This document shows positions 47,410-57,606 of a DNA stretch of 64,000 nt, piece after piece; within the stretch, counting starts at the first letter, position 1; each line of letters opens with the position of its first letter. Where the stretch lies: positions 36,118 to 100,117 of the forward strand of contig NZ_FNPG01000012.1 in NCBI RefSeq assembly GCF_900107245.1. Reading direction: 5' to 3'. This DNA comes from Lachnobacterium bovis DSM 14045 (GTDB lineage Bacteria > Bacillota > Clostridia > Lachnospirales > Lachnospiraceae). The notes below the pieces were generated by a model. That model saw nothing but the letters and a program-made list of their open reading frames with translations. It made no database searches and was not told the DNA's origin. The translations under genes were made by a program, and so were the position numbers.

Positions 47410-49956
47410 CTATCTAGAAAATGGATTATTTGGATTAACTCCATTTGGATTTTGCATTCCTGAATTTACTCCTGGGTTTATTCCCTGATTCATTCCTGGA
47501 TTCATTCTTGGATTCATTGGCATTCCATTTGGTGCCTGCATTCCTGGATTTACTCCCATTGGTACCATCCTAGAATTTAGCATATCATAATAATTTCTTT
47601 GCATTTCAGCATTTTTATCTTTAAGATCATCTTCAACTTTATCATTTTCGTAGACATCTATGTATTTCTTTTCAAAATATGAATAAATAAAGCTAATTAA
47701 CGCACATAACAAACCACTTACTAAAAATCCAATTGCATATCCTAATAATGCCCCTGAAGCCAAATCGTACAGCATCATCTTAAGCACACACAACAAAGCC
47801 ATAACAAGACCTGCTCTTCTTAACATCTTTGATCTGAATTTTTCTAAGAATCCAATAAACACATACAAAGTTGACACTACAAATATTGCTATAGAAACAA
47901 TATATCCCTTCGCGCTATAAGAAATTAATACTCCTATAAGCACAGCATACACTTTTACTGCATTTGATATTATAAAAGTAGATGTAACCTTTTTCTTAAT
48001 TAAAACTTCTATAAGATCAATTCCAATTAAAAACAGTGCTAAAACTGTTCCTAACAATTTGTTAAATTGAGTCCTTTCGCTAACAAACGTATTCACCAAC
48101 ACAAGATACATTAATCCATCAGCAATTCTCATAATAATATTAAATACTACAATGCTACTCTTTTGCTTTACTTCATAAAATTTTATAATGCTCAATACTT
48201 TGTGCATCAAAATTATTACTGTTAATTCAATAAGAAACACTACATCTCCATTATTTTCAAAAGATTTAGCCCCTAAGTACCACAGTCTAAAGTTATTCAT
48301 ACTAACGATTGCCAATGTCAAAAACGCAATATACTGTATAATATAATTTTCTAATGTATGCTCTTTTTTTCTGTAAAAATCAAACATCATCACAATGTAA
48401 TTCAAAAAGAATGCATAAAAACAAATACATAACACTAATGCAAAATTATTTATATTATACAATCGAACTAATAGTAAGTTAAATGAACCAATAAATGTAG
48501 AAACAATCATTACGGCTGCAAATCTTATTGTATAAAAATCTTTTTTTGCAATAATTGTAAAAATAGCTAAAACCGTTAAAACAATATAAAATTCTATTGA
48601 AAATGTTTTTAAATACTCATTATGCCAAAACCAACTAAAATATCCTACTTTTATGGTTGAGCATATCATTGCGAAAATGATAATATCTGAAACAATTTTA
48701 CATACTTTGTAGGCTAAACCCAAGTTTTGTTCTTTTTTTTCACCGATTCTGTTTCTTGCCAAATTGATTATATCTTCTAACAGAACTATTGAACCTAGAG
48801 CAATTATATAACCTGTTCCTCCAACAAAACCATTTCTATAAATATACAATGTTATAATAAACATTATTTTTGTTAGTACAGAAAAAATAATAACTTCAAC
48901 TGTTTTATCATTTTTCCAAGAAAATACTAATGAATAAATAAATAACAATCCAAATAGTACTACACCACATATTCGAAATTCCATTGTATAATGCGATTTA
49001 GAAGACACTACTGACACTATTGCCGCACAATACGCATAGAATAATTCTATTGAACAAATTATCATACTGCAATATTTAAGTTCGTTTTTAAAGTTAATTG
49101 CTATACTTAGTACAACATATAATGCTGTATATATCATAACAACAAAACCAGCTCTTTCATTCATCTTACCCACTATCATCAAAAAATTAATGGTAAAGAA
49201 CGTTCCACTAGTTGTAACTATAATCGACATTATGCTGTCTTTATACATTAATGCCATGGCGCCTAGTGTCCAGAGCGCAAACATACCCGTAATTACTAGA
49301 AAATCTAAATTGAACGATTTGTATGTTGATATTTCCAAAAAATATGTTGCACATATGCCTGAACACATTATTGTCTTATACCAAAAATCATTCGTATTCT
49401 TTATACTTTTTATAAAACCAAATAATGAAATTCCTATAAACACTGTATATAAAACTGAATACACAATCACTTTTTCAAAATCATCAAATAAGATTTTTCC
49501 AAAAAGCACTATAGAAACGACTATCATAATGCTTGCTAAAATAACCATTCCTCGTGTTCCAATCCACGATTCAATAGTTCTTTCCTTCTTAATTCCATCT
49601 GAATTATTATTCATATTTTCGTTTAAATAATTATTAGGAATTGCGCGATTATTAAAAGGATTTCCATTCATTGGACCATTGTTTGGCATTGGATTGCCAT
49701 GCATTGGTCTATTGTTTGGCATTGGATTACCATGCATTGGACCATTGTTTGGCATTGGGTTACCATGCATTGGACCATTGTTTGGCATTGGGTTACCATG
49801 CATTGGACCATTGTTTGGCATTGGGTTACCATGCATTGGTCTGCCTGATATTGAACCGTTATTTAACATTGATTGATTATTATAATTCGTACTTCTATTC
49901 GGTTGATTATTAAAATCAGCATTCATAGATGACTCATTATCAACTTTTTTCATCAC
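47410..49956 (-). CDS. Polytopic membrane protein (DUF2339-like) with GNPMPNNGPMH repeats
   Basis: An 848-residue protein. The N-terminal 110 or so residues are cytosolic low-complexity sequence with five copies of an 11-residue Gly-Asn-Pro-Met repeat. About 20-25 closely packed membrane segments follow from residue 130 to 790. The C-terminus is again Met/Asn/Pro/Gly-rich (PMNPRMNPGMNQGINPG). Size and topology resemble DUF2339 proteins, of unknown function. The gene is monocistronic. Confidence 0.7.
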   Translation of the reverse strand: MMKKVDNESSMNADFNNQPNRSTNYNNQSMLNNGSISGRPMHGNPMPNNGPMHGNPMPNNGPMHGNPMPNNGPMHGNPMPNNRPMHGNPMPNNGPMNGNPFNNRAIPNNYLNENMNNNSDGIKKERTIESWIGTRGMVILASIMIVVSIVLFGKILFDDFEKVIVYSVLYTVFIGISLFGFIKSIKNTNDFWYKTIMCSGICATYFLEISTYKSFNLDFLVITGMFALWTLGAMALMYKDSIMSIIVTTSGTFFTINFLMIVGKMNERAGFVVMIYTALYVVLSIAINFKNELKYCSMIICSIELFYAYCAAIVSVVSSKSHYTMEFRICGVVLFGLLFIYSLVFSWKNDKTVEVIIFSVLTKIMFIITLYIYRNGFVGGTGYIIALGSIVLLEDIINLARNRIGEKKEQNLGLAYKVCKIVSDIIIFAMICSTIKVGYFSWFWHNEYLKTFSIEFYIVLTVLAIFTIIAKKDFYTIRFAAVMIVSTFIGSFNLLLVRLYNINNFALVLCICFYAFFLNYIVMMFDFYRKKEHTLENYIIQYIAFLTLAIVSMNNFRLWYLGAKSFENNGDVVFLIELTVIILMHKVLSIIKFYEVKQKSSIVVFNIIMRIADGLMYLVLVNTFVSERTQFNKLLGTVLALFLIGIDLIEVLIKKKVTSTFIISNAVKVYAVLIGVLISYSAKGYIVSIAIFVVSTLYVFIGFLEKFRSKMLRRAGLVMALLCVLKMMLYDLASGALLGYAIGFLVSGLLCALISFIYSYFEKKYIDVYENDKVEDDLKDKNAEMQRNYYDMLNSRMVPMGVNPGMQAPNGMPMNPRMNPGMNQGINPGVNSGMQNPNGVNPNNPFSR
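49671..49846. repeat. Tandem 33-bp repeat inside the DUF2339-like gene
   Basis: About five units of a 33-bp sequence (plus-strand reading CATGCATTGGACCATTGTTT...) encode GNPMPNNGPMH. The central units are nearly identical and the outer ones drift (NNR, PMN). Confidence 0.9.
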
Positions 49957-50048
49957 TTTCTCCTCTCTTTATTCTCCTATAACATTTCTTTATAAAATAT
50001 ATTTATCACATTATATCACACTTTTTAAATTTATCATAACTAAATTAA

Positions 50049-51110
50049 TTATACTATTATCCCCCCACCTATAATGTAACTACTTGAGTCATAAAAAACA
50101 ACCGATTGACCTGGAGCTACCGCTCTAACATTTTCTGCAAAATCAATAGTTATTTCATCCGCTCCTGTTCTTTGAATTAAAGCCTTTTGTGAATTATGAT
50201 GATACCTGACTTTAACATTTGCTTCTATTTTTTCTCCCTCTCTTAAATCTTCAATACTCATAAAATTTAATTTATTGCATTTTATACGTTTTGAAAAAAG
50301 TGCATCATTCCCTGATAAAACCACTTCGTTTGTGTCTTTTCTAATTTCTTTTACATATGTTCTTTTTCCCAATGAAATTCCTAACCCTTTTCGTTGACCT
50401 ATTGTATAATGAATAATTCCTTTATGTTTTCCAAGTTTATTTCCTTTTTCATCAACAAAAAAGCCTTCTTCTGGAAGTTCTCCATCATAATTGTTCTCTA
50501 TATATTCGCCATATTTTCCTTCTGTAACAAAACATATTTCTTGTGAATCTGGTTTACTTGCGACCTCTAAATTAAGGCTTTCTGCAATTTTTCTTACTTC
50601 TTTTTTACTCATTTTTCCTAGCGGCATTATCGTTTTTGCTAACTGTTCTTGCGTTAATTTGTACAACATATACGTTTGATCTTTATCTATGTAATCTGCT
50701 TGTTTTAATGTATAACGACCGTTTTTTAATTTATCAATTGTAGCATAATGTCCCGTGGCTATATAATCAGCGCCAAAAACGTCTAATGACTCTATCATCT
50801 TAGCCCACTTTATTTTTCTATTGCACCATACGCAAGGATTAGGAGTTAACCCTTCAACATTTTCCTGTATAAATGGATTAACTACATTTTCCTTAAATTC
50901 ATTTACGCAATTAATTACATAATATGGAATATTTAACTGCCATGCCACCCTTCTGGCATCATCTATTTCGCAACATCTGCTCTCTTTTCCATCTGCAGAT
51001 AGCCATGTTCTCAATGTCACTCCAATAACCTCATGTCCAGCTAATTTTAACAAATACGCTGCAACAGCACTATCTACTCCACCAGACAATCCTACTATTA
51101 CTTTTGCCAT
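50049..51110 (-). CDS. mnmA: tRNA-specific 2-thiouridylase MnmA
   Basis: Thiolates U34 of tRNA-Lys/Glu/Gln. The PP-loop SGGVDS is at residues 9-14 and the catalytic Cys pair lies in NPCVWCNRKIKW and QEICFVTEG. TGHYA and YTIGQRKGLGI are also family marks. The 353-residue length is normal. It is monocistronic and divergent from the arsR-type gene. Confidence 0.96.
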   Translation of the reverse strand: MAKVIVGLSGGVDSAVAAYLLKLAGHEVIGVTLRTWLSADGKESRCCEIDDARRVAWQLNIPYYVINCVNEFKENVVNPFIQENVEGLTPNPCVWCNRKIKWAKMIESLDVFGADYIATGHYATIDKLKNGRYTLKQADYIDKDQTYMLYKLTQEQLAKTIMPLGKMSKKEVRKIAESLNLEVASKPDSQEICFVTEGKYGEYIENNYDGELPEEGFFVDEKGNKLGKHKGIIHYTIGQRKGLGISLGKRTYVKEIRKDTNEVVLSGNDALFSKRIKCNKLNFMSIEDLREGEKIEANVKVRYHHNSQKALIQRTGADEITIDFAENVRAVAPGQSVVFYDSSSYIIGGGIIV

Positions 51111-51285
51111 ATTCTCACACTCTCTTTTAAAAAATTCTAATTGTTATATTTTTCCACAATCAGAATGTAATTCTATCACTTTTATTCCTACCATGTCAAT
51201 AGGAATTGACTTTTGTATTTATCTTTTTTGAGTTTGCTTTTTTTGCTATAATATAATTATAAAATGCATTATTAAGGAGGCACCT

Positions 51286-51651
51286 ATGAGCAAAATAGAT
51301 TTACCACATAATCATAATTTAAATGAAAAAGACAATGAAATAATTTCACATCTTCCAAACGAAGATACTATAACATCTGTAGCTGAAGCAATGAAACATT
51401 TAGGTGATCCAACTAGATTAAAAATTTTTTGGATTTTATGCCATACAGAAGAATGTGTTTTAAATATTGCAACTATGATTTCTATGACATCTCCAGCAGT
51501 TTCACATCATTTACGTGTTTTAAAAGCTGCTGGTTTATTAACTACTCGCAGAAATGGAAAAGAAGTGTACTATACTGCTGCAAATACTCCATTGGTACAG
51601 AAACTTCATCACACCATCGAAGATTTGGCTGAAATACAATGTATAAAATAA
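51286..51651 (+). CDS. ArsR/SmtB-family regulator
   Basis: A 121-residue winged-helix repressor: LGDPTRLKIFWIL, CVLNIATMISMTSPAVSHHLRVLKAAGLL, RRNGKEVYYT. The N-terminal HNHNLN and Cys residues in TEECVL could bind metal as in zinc or cadmium sensors, but the usual ELCVCDL is changed. AGGAGG lies 6 nt ahead of the ATG. No metal transporter is adjacent, so the target is unclear; it may autoregulate. Confidence 0.9.
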   Translation: MSKIDLPHNHNLNEKDNEIISHLPNEDTITSVAEAMKHLGDPTRLKIFWILCHTEECVLNIATMISMTSPAVSHHLRVLKAAGLLTTRRNGKEVYYTAANTPLVQKLHHTIEDLAEIQCIK

Positions 51652-51681
51652 AAAACGATCTATTTATATGATCGTTTTTTA
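51649..51681. terminator. Bidirectional terminator between the arsR-type and GNAT genes
   Basis: AAAAACGATC and GATCGTTTTT form a stem around a 9-nt loop, with T runs on both sides. Confidence 0.85.
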
Positions 51682-51684
51682 CTA

Positions 51685-52164
51685 CTATAATTCTTTCTCA
51701 TAACAAAGCATAGGCTGATTATAAAGCTCACACTCTCCAACTTTATCGAATCCAAACGCATCATAACATTTTAACGCCTTTAAATTTGTTTTATTTACCA
51801 AAAAGTGAAGACTTTTAAACCCTCTTTTTTTTATTTCCTTCATTCCATGAATAATCATTTTTTTTGCAAGACCTTGGCTTTGATAATCTATTGCAACTGC
51901 TAAACGCGAAAGCTCCGCACCCGGCTGAAGTCTTGGTGTCCAATATGGCAAATTTGTCACACTTTCATCATCATCTATGGATATTGCTGCAATTATTTTT
52001 CCTTCATCTCTCATAACAAATAGTGAATCTCTCGATAAATCAAAATCTATTTCTTGAGCTTCAGGATAATATTCATTCCATGGACAATATTTTTTCCCCA
52101 ACTGTGATTTATATAACTGTAAAATTTCTTCTTTGTCATTACTTTTTGCTAATTCAATATTCAT
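51685..52164 (-). CDS. GNAT-family N-acetyltransferase
   Basis: A 159-residue acetyltransferase. The acetyl-CoA motif A is LSRLAVAIDYQSQGLAKKMIIHG and motif B is the late NLKALKCYDAFGFDKVGE. The substrate is not deducible. The 2H phosphoesterase gene lies 27 nt upstream and probably shares the transcript. Confidence 0.88.
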   Translation of the reverse strand: MNIELAKSNDKEEILQLYKSQLGKKYCPWNEYYPEAQEIDFDLSRDSLFVMRDEGKIIAAISIDDDESVTNLPYWTPRLQPGAELSRLAVAIDYQSQGLAKKMIIHGMKEIKKRGFKSLHFLVNKTNLKALKCYDAFGFDKVGECELYNQPMLCYEKEL

Positions 52165-52191
52165 TTAATTAAATAACCCTTTCAAAAAACT

Positions 52192-52716
52192 TTATATAAA
52201 ATATTTTTCCGCTAAATCTATATACGGATTTGGTTTTGATAAACCTAATTTTACAATTTTTGCTTCAATAGGATGAAACAACTCCAATAATTTTTCAAAT
52301 GCCCTACTCATTTGATTAGGCGTTAATTTCTTACCTATTGTAACATGTGGAATCCACTGCAATGGCATATAATACTTACTGCATTTTGAATCCGGAAACA
52401 TCTTAATATTTTGATAAATTTTTTTACTCAAATCGTACAGATATGGATTTTGAACAACTTCTGCATATATCACATTTGGGCAAAAAGCACCTATTGCCGG
52501 AATATATATTGTTTTGCTTTGTAAATCTCCCGCAAATGATTGAAAAATTTCAATAGCTTTTTTTGTATTTTTTTGTTCAAATGCGCAAATAGTTAAATGT
52601 GGTGGAACATTGTTTCTTATCATATAATCATTCCCAGTTTCCTCTGCCACTGCATTTATCAGATTTTGCAATTTCTGCACTGAATCCTGGTCAAAGTAGG
52701 CACTTACCAAATACAT
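52192..52716 (-). CDS. 2H phosphoesterase (2'-5' RNA ligase/LigT-like)
   Basis: Two HxT motifs define the family: HLTICAF (about residue 46) and HVTIGKK (about residue 129). They form the catalytic pair acting on cyclic or 2'-5' phosphodiesters. The 174-residue length fits. The physiological RNA or nucleotide substrate is unknown. It lies between a methyltransferase and an acetyltransferase gene on the same strand. Confidence 0.85.
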   Translation of the reverse strand: MYLVSAYFDQDSVQKLQNLINAVAEETGNDYMIRNNVPPHLTICAFEQKNTKKAIEIFQSFAGDLQSKTIYIPAIGAFCPNVIYAEVVQNPYLYDLSKKIYQNIKMFPDSKCSKYYMPLQWIPHVTIGKKLTPNQMSRAFEKLLELFHPIEAKIVKLGLSKPNPYIDLAEKYFI

Positions 52717-52745
52717 TTATTTACTTCCTTTTATTTTATTTATCA

Positions 52746-53375
52746 TTAATTTCGACATTCATTGCTAATTTTCAAAAGCCCTGAACAATATGATTCTTTT
52801 ATGAATTCGAGATTTGGAAAATCTACTTGTAGCTCATCAACCACACAGTATTCTTCCTCGTCATCCCATCTTTCACCCTCGTCTTTTTTACATTTTTCTA
52901 TATCTTCTCTTTTCTGAAAAATAACATCCCCTATCAATATTTTGCCATTTTCATTTAATCTATCTTTTAATGCTTTAAAAAATGACACCTTCTTATCATC
53001 TGGTAAATGATGAAATACGTATGTTCCAATAATATAATCAAATTTTATTCCTTCTAATTCTTTAACCAAGCCATCCTCAAAATTACCTACATATAATTTT
53101 GCATTAGGAACTCTCTTTTTTGCTTTTTCTAACATTTTTTTTGAAAAATCCTGTCCAAAAACTTCACAATCAAATGCACTTAATAATGAAAGCAATTCAC
53201 CTGTTCCACATCCCATATCAAGAATTCTTGCATTTTTTTTGCTTTTCACTTCTTTAATAATATCAACAAAGATTTGGCTACGTGCAACAAATGGATATTT
53301 ATTTGTCATCTCCATATTTACAACAGCCTTATCATAATCCTCTGCCCAAATATCAAATTCTTCTGAACTATTCAT
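52746..53375 (-). CDS. Class I SAM-dependent methyltransferase
   Basis: A 209-residue Rossmann-type methyltransferase: motif I ILDMGCGTGELLSLL, acidic FGQDFSKKMLEKA, and YIIGTYVFHHLPDD before LNENGKILIGDV. Resembles the YrrT type of small-molecule methyltransferases; the target is unknown. ATG at 53375 has GGAG upstream. Confidence 0.88.
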   Translation of the reverse strand: MNSSEEFDIWAEDYDKAVVNMEMTNKYPFVARSQIFVDIIKEVKSKKNARILDMGCGTGELLSLLSAFDCEVFGQDFSKKMLEKAKKRVPNAKLYVGNFEDGLVKELEGIKFDYIIGTYVFHHLPDDKKVSFFKALKDRLNENGKILIGDVIFQKREDIEKCKKDEGERWDDEEEYCVVDELQVDFPNLEFIKESYCSGLLKISNECRN

Positions 53376-53582
53376 AAAAAATTTCTCCTCATTTCTCTTT
53401 TTAGCCGACTTTTTATTTCTTCATATATTCAAAATTAAATTTAACATTATTTCTTCTTTTTTTCAACTAACAATATCAAATTATCTAAACTTTATTTATA
53501 AAAATTTGCTATTGAATTTTTACTATATACAATGTATTATGAAAGTAAGAATTTTAGAAAATTTTAGCAAAGGGGTTTTTTT

Positions 53583-55334
53583 ATGATTTATGCTGGTATT
53601 CTGCATTATGCAGATCAAAGAGACTGCTTTTTTTTGGAAAATGGAAAACTACGTATTCGCCTTATGGTTGCGAAAAATGATATAAGTGCCATATATTTGC
53701 ACACGAGAGACAAATATTTAACTGTTGAGCAAAAAGACACTAGAGCTTGTTGTGAAATGACAAAATATGCTACTGATTTTGGTCATGATTATTTTATGGC
53801 CGATGTAACTGTCAATTCAATAGAAGGTACCGAAAATGCTCATAATCCTGATATTCTTTGTCTTAGATACTTTTTTGAACTCGTAGACAGTGCTGGGGCA
53901 CGAATATGGTATGGTGACTCTCGATTTTTTTCATATGAACCACAGGATATTGAAACAATGTTTGACTGTCCAATATTATCACGACAAGAACAGACTTTTA
54001 TGATTCCTAATTGGGCAAAAGACGCCGTTGTGTATCAAATTTTTCCTTCTCGTTTTGCTGCTACAGAGGAAATTGATGGCTCTATATGGTATCAGGAACC
54101 TATTTCATGGGATGCCAACTTGCATGGTACTCTACAGGGAATAACGAATCGACTTCCTCATTTGAAAGAATTAGGAGTAGATGTTATTTATTTGACACCT
54201 ATTTTTAAAGCAAATACTTCCCACAAATATGATACTATTGACTATTATCATGTCGATCCAGAGCTTGGCACAGATGATGACTTACATACACTGATTGAAA
54301 GTGCACATGATTGCGGACTTCGCGTCATGTTAGACGGTGTATTTAATCACACCTCAACTGACTTTTTTGCTTTTAAGGATATACAAGAACACGGAAGAGA
54401 TTCTAAATACTTCAACTGGTATTACATCGATTCCTTACCTCTTAATTATGGTTCAAAACATGAAGTTCCATCATATCAGAGTTTTGCTTTTTTTGGTGGT
54501 ATGCCAAAACTCAGAGTCAGCAATCCAGAAGTTGCGGATTATATTATCGATGTAGCAAAATACTATATTACAGAATATCAAATTGATGGTTGGCGCCTTG
54601 ATGTTGGTGATGAAGTTGGGCATGATTTTTGGAGACGTTTTCGTAAGGAAATCAAAACTGTTAACCCTGATGCATTGATTGTTGGAGAAGTTTGGCATTA
54701 TGCTCCCGACTTTTTACAAGGTGACCAATGGGATTCTGTAATGAATTATGCTTTTTATAAGAGTGTTTCCTCTATGATTTGTGATGAGACACTAAGGCCA
54801 TCTGATTTTCTAGCTGAGCAGGGATTTCTACAAGGTCAGTACCATACTGCTGTTTTACCTGTGATGTGGAACTTGATAGATAGCCACGATACGAGCCGCT
54901 TTTTATATCGGGCAGGCGGTGATAAAAGAAAATTACGCCTTGCTGCTGCAATGCAAATGCTTCTTCCAGGAACTCCATTCCTTTATTATGGAGATGAAGT
55001 TGGAATGACTGGTGGCAATGACCCGGACAATCGCCGTGGAATGCTTTGGGATGAAAATCGTCAAGACCTTGACTTATACGCATGGTATCAGCGTTTAACT
55101 TATTTTAGACATGTCTTAAATGCTATTCCACGAGGTTCTTACAAATTTACAACTTACGATAATGTAAAAAGAATCTTAGAATACCATTTGACATCTGGAG
55201 AAATTCTTATTTTCCATCCCGGCAATCAGGAAACAACTGCAAAGGAATATCTAGGTTATAAGGAATTGCTTGGTGATGAAACATTTGATGGTAATTTACA
55301 TGGTTATGATTGTGTTCTCTTAAGACGTCAATAA
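53583..55334 (+). CDS. GH13 alpha-glycosidase (neopullulanase/cyclomaltodextrinase type)
   Basis: An N-terminal beta domain (about 1-125) precedes a GH13 barrel: DVIYLTPIFKANTSHKYDT, RVMLDGVFNHT, GWRLDVGDEVG with the nucleophile Asp, GEVWH with the acid Glu, and NLIDSHDTSRF with the third Asp. No signal peptide is visible, so it is probably cytosolic and opens maltodextrins or cyclodextrins. It may also take part in glycogen turnover with GlgC/GlgD. GGGG precedes the ATG and a terminator follows. Confidence 0.93.
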   Translation: MIYAGILHYADQRDCFFLENGKLRIRLMVAKNDISAIYLHTRDKYLTVEQKDTRACCEMTKYATDFGHDYFMADVTVNSIEGTENAHNPDILCLRYFFELVDSAGARIWYGDSRFFSYEPQDIETMFDCPILSRQEQTFMIPNWAKDAVVYQIFPSRFAATEEIDGSIWYQEPISWDANLHGTLQGITNRLPHLKELGVDVIYLTPIFKANTSHKYDTIDYYHVDPELGTDDDLHTLIESAHDCGLRVMLDGVFNHTSTDFFAFKDIQEHGRDSKYFNWYYIDSLPLNYGSKHEVPSYQSFAFFGGMPKLRVSNPEVADYIIDVAKYYITEYQIDGWRLDVGDEVGHDFWRRFRKEIKTVNPDALIVGEVWHYAPDFLQGDQWDSVMNYAFYKSVSSMICDETLRPSDFLAEQGFLQGQYHTAVLPVMWNLIDSHDTSRFLYRAGGDKRKLRLAAAMQMLLPGTPFLYYGDEVGMTGGNDPDNRRGMLWDENRQDLDLYAWYQRLTYFRHVLNAIPRGSYKFTTYDNVKRILEYHLTSGEILIFHPGNQETTAKEYLGYKELLGDETFDGNLHGYDCVLLRRQ

Positions 55335-55420
55335 TGCGTCTTCAATAATTTTGTAAAGTAAAATTCATCGAAAAAACAAAAACATGTCTATTAATAAAAA
55401 TGCTTGTTCAAGAGATCAAA

Positions 55421-55455
55421 GGAGAATGTTGCTTGAGACATTCTCCTTCTTTTGC
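55421..55455 (+). terminator. Terminator of the GH13 gene
   Basis: GGAGAATGT and ACATTCTCC form a 9-bp stem followed by TTCTTTT. Confidence 0.75.
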
Positions 55456-55521
55456 GTATTTATATTATCACATTGTTGTATAACTATATTATTATATAAT
55501 TATATTTTTCAATATTTTCTA

Positions 55522-55992
55522 CTATTTATTTAATTCCATTTCATTTTTCATTTTTTCAAATCCATATTTTTCGTACAACGCTCTTCCCATATCTGTTGCC
55601 TCAAGGCTTATTTCTACAATATCTCTTTTTTTTGCATCTTTTACAAGTAAATCTAATGTTTTAAATGCTATGCCCTGTCTTCTATACTCTGGTAATGTAT
55701 ACATATTCATGATGTATGCCTTTTCTCCGGTTTGATTATGATAAGTCGACATAACCCTATAATAACTCACACCTCCTGCCCCAATAAATTTTTCTCCATC
55801 AAATACCAAATATGCAGTATGACTACCATTAACTAACGCTTTACTGTAATACTCGCTCGACTGCTGCATAACTTCTGACATATCTACACTTTTATCAAGT
55901 TTATTTGCAGCACGAAGCACTTCAATTCTTGTTTTAACCAAAAGTTCCAAATCGTCTATAGTCGCTCTTCTATATTCTAAATTATTTTTCAT
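55522..55992 (-). CDS. GNAT-family N-acetyltransferase
   Basis: A 156-residue acetyltransferase with motif A YIMNMYTLPEYRRQGIAFKTLDLLV and motif B MGRALYEKYGFEKMKNEMEL. The first 60 residues match members of the small-molecule GNAT type. The substrate is unknown. It lies 38 nt downstream of the epimerase gene, probably in the same transcript. Confidence 0.88.
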   Translation of the reverse strand: MKNNLEYRRATIDDLELLVKTRIEVLRAANKLDKSVDMSEVMQQSSEYYSKALVNGSHTAYLVFDGEKFIGAGGVSYYRVMSTYHNQTGEKAYIMNMYTLPEYRRQGIAFKTLDLLVKDAKKRDIVEISLEATDMGRALYEKYGFEKMKNEMELNK

Positions 55993-56030
55993 AAAATTTC
56001 ACTCCTGTAATAATTTTTCTCCTATTCTTA

Positions 56031-56930
56031 TCAGCTGAGCTCTCTATCTATATATTCAAAATATGGTTTCTTGTTTACTTCTGTTTCATTTTTTAAATAC
56101 CAGTCAGCGGATTCTCTTAGTCCAGTTTCCATATCAATTGTCTCTTTTAAAAGTTTTTGCTGTTTTTTTACATCTAAATAATACTCATAATTGTAAAAAG
56201 GAAAGTACTTACGTTGTTCAATATCTTTAGAAACTTTTTCAAAAACAGGCACCTTGTCAAAACATTTATAACACAATATAACCCAATCTTTTATTGAAAT
56301 TGTATCTACGTTTCCAACATTTAACACCTGATTCTCAGGTTTTGTTATCATTATATTTTCAATTATTTTACACAAATCATGTACATGTAAGAACTGTAAC
56401 TTCATTTCACCGTTACCTGGCAAATAAAACTTGCGATCATTTCTTGCACAATCAAAAACAAAAGCTTCCCTATATATATTATTCATCGGGCCATATAGAT
56501 ATGGCGGTCTTAAAATATATGCATCCGGAAAATTTTTTAACACTGCCGATTCTGCTTTTATTTTATCCGTACCGTACTTTCCCCAAAATTTATTTTTCGA
56601 CACTTTACTATTTTCAGCAAATGGTTGATTTTCATACTCAGGATAAACTGCGCTAGAACTAATCATAATATACTGACCAACTTTACCAAGTGCTGTAGAT
56701 AAATCCATCACATCTTCTTCATTATATGCTGTAATATCCAACACTGTATCAAACTTAAAATCACAGATTTTATTACCTAGATTGTGTCTATCTTCCTTTA
56801 TTATTTTAACACCTTCAACCTGTGGTTTAGTATTCCTATTTAAAACATATACTTCATTCCCTTTTTCAACAAAGTATCTTGCAACAAACTTACTTACGAA
56901 AGTTGTTCCTCCTGTAACTAATATTTTCAT
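56031..56930 (-). CDS. NAD-dependent epimerase/dehydratase (extended SDR)
   Basis: A 299-residue Rossmann protein. The nucleotide loop is KILVTGGTTFVSKFVARYF, a TGGxxF variant of TGxxGxxG. The expected YxxxK catalytic site is degenerate: WGKYGTDKIKAE contains Tyr and Lys spaced for catalysis. ILRPPYLYGP and FLHVHDLCKII are family marks. It probably acts on nucleotide sugars, or is an mRNA-binding homologue of the CSP41/isoflavone-reductase type. Followed by the GNAT gene. Confidence 0.85.
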   Translation of the reverse strand: MKILVTGGTTFVSKFVARYFVEKGNEVYVLNRNTKPQVEGVKIIKEDRHNLGNKICDFKFDTVLDITAYNEEDVMDLSTALGKVGQYIMISSSAVYPEYENQPFAENSKVSKNKFWGKYGTDKIKAESAVLKNFPDAYILRPPYLYGPMNNIYREAFVFDCARNDRKFYLPGNGEMKLQFLHVHDLCKIIENIMITKPENQVLNVGNVDTISIKDWVILCYKCFDKVPVFEKVSKDIEQRKYFPFYNYEYYLDVKKQQKLLKETIDMETGLRESADWYLKNETEVNKKPYFEYIDRELS

Positions 56931-57046
56931 AATTCTCCTCCTTAAAACATATTAAAAATAACTATCTTGCTCACAATACAGCCTCCCTTCAGTTATTTCT
57001 CCGTTATCCTGAAAGATAATGTCAGTTCGCATTATTAAGTATAGTA

Positions 57047-57565
57047 CTAGTTATCTCCGTTATTTTCCATGAAGCTTAATCCTAATGTCTTCGCATTCAT
57101 ATTAATGTGTTCTATCAAATCTTCTCCAAAAACAGCAATTTGTTTGAGCCAAGGATGACCGAAGAATCCAAATCGCCAGTTCGGGTCCACAAAGAAATGG
57201 TAGTCACCATTAGGATAGTAATTTGGAAAATAAACATTACAGTCTCTTGCCTCATCATAATACTCTTTAACCAGTTTTTCATAATCATTTGGAGAGAATA
57301 CAAAGCAATCATGTTGCCAATCCAGCGCATAAAGTTCTTGACTTCCCAATTGAACAAAAAGTGAATTAATGTCATTGTTCCAATCATCTTCATAAGTTGA
57401 TAGTTCCAACTGATACACTCTCGAAGGTGACGGGAGATTAATCCACCAATACGGAAACTCTGCATATTTTGGAATAAACTTAAATTTTTTAAATATTGTA
57501 TTCCAAACAGACTCTTCTATATCTTCTCCCAGTAATGAATATCCATATTTTTCTCTATTTGTCAT
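57047..57565 (-). CDS. DUF2716-like protein of unknown function
   Basis: From the preferred ATG at 57565 (AAAGGGG upstream) the product has 172 residues. Conserved-looking blocks are LYALDWQHDCF, YFPNYYPNGDYHFF and GFFGHPWLKQIAVFGEDL, which recall DUF2716. A longer frame from 57637 would run back into the remains of a GrpB gene and is not trusted. No catalytic motif is recognised. It sits in the decayed accessory region. Confidence 0.6.
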   Translation of the reverse strand: MTNREKYGYSLLGEDIEESVWNTIFKKFKFIPKYAEFPYWWINLPSPSRVYQLELSTYEDDWNNDINSLFVQLGSQELYALDWQHDCFVFSPNDYEKLVKEYYDEARDCNVYFPNYYPNGDYHFFVDPNWRFGFFGHPWLKQIAVFGEDLIEHINMNAKTLGLSFMENNGDN

Positions 57566-57606
57566 TATGATAACCCCTTTCTGCAAAGCCATCTTTTGTA
57601 TATCCT

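Noticed and set aside
49679..49913. Cys/Leu/Gly-rich plus-strand frames opposite the DUF2339-like gene
   Set aside because: They are the reverse reading of the 33-bp tandem repeat, without start signals.
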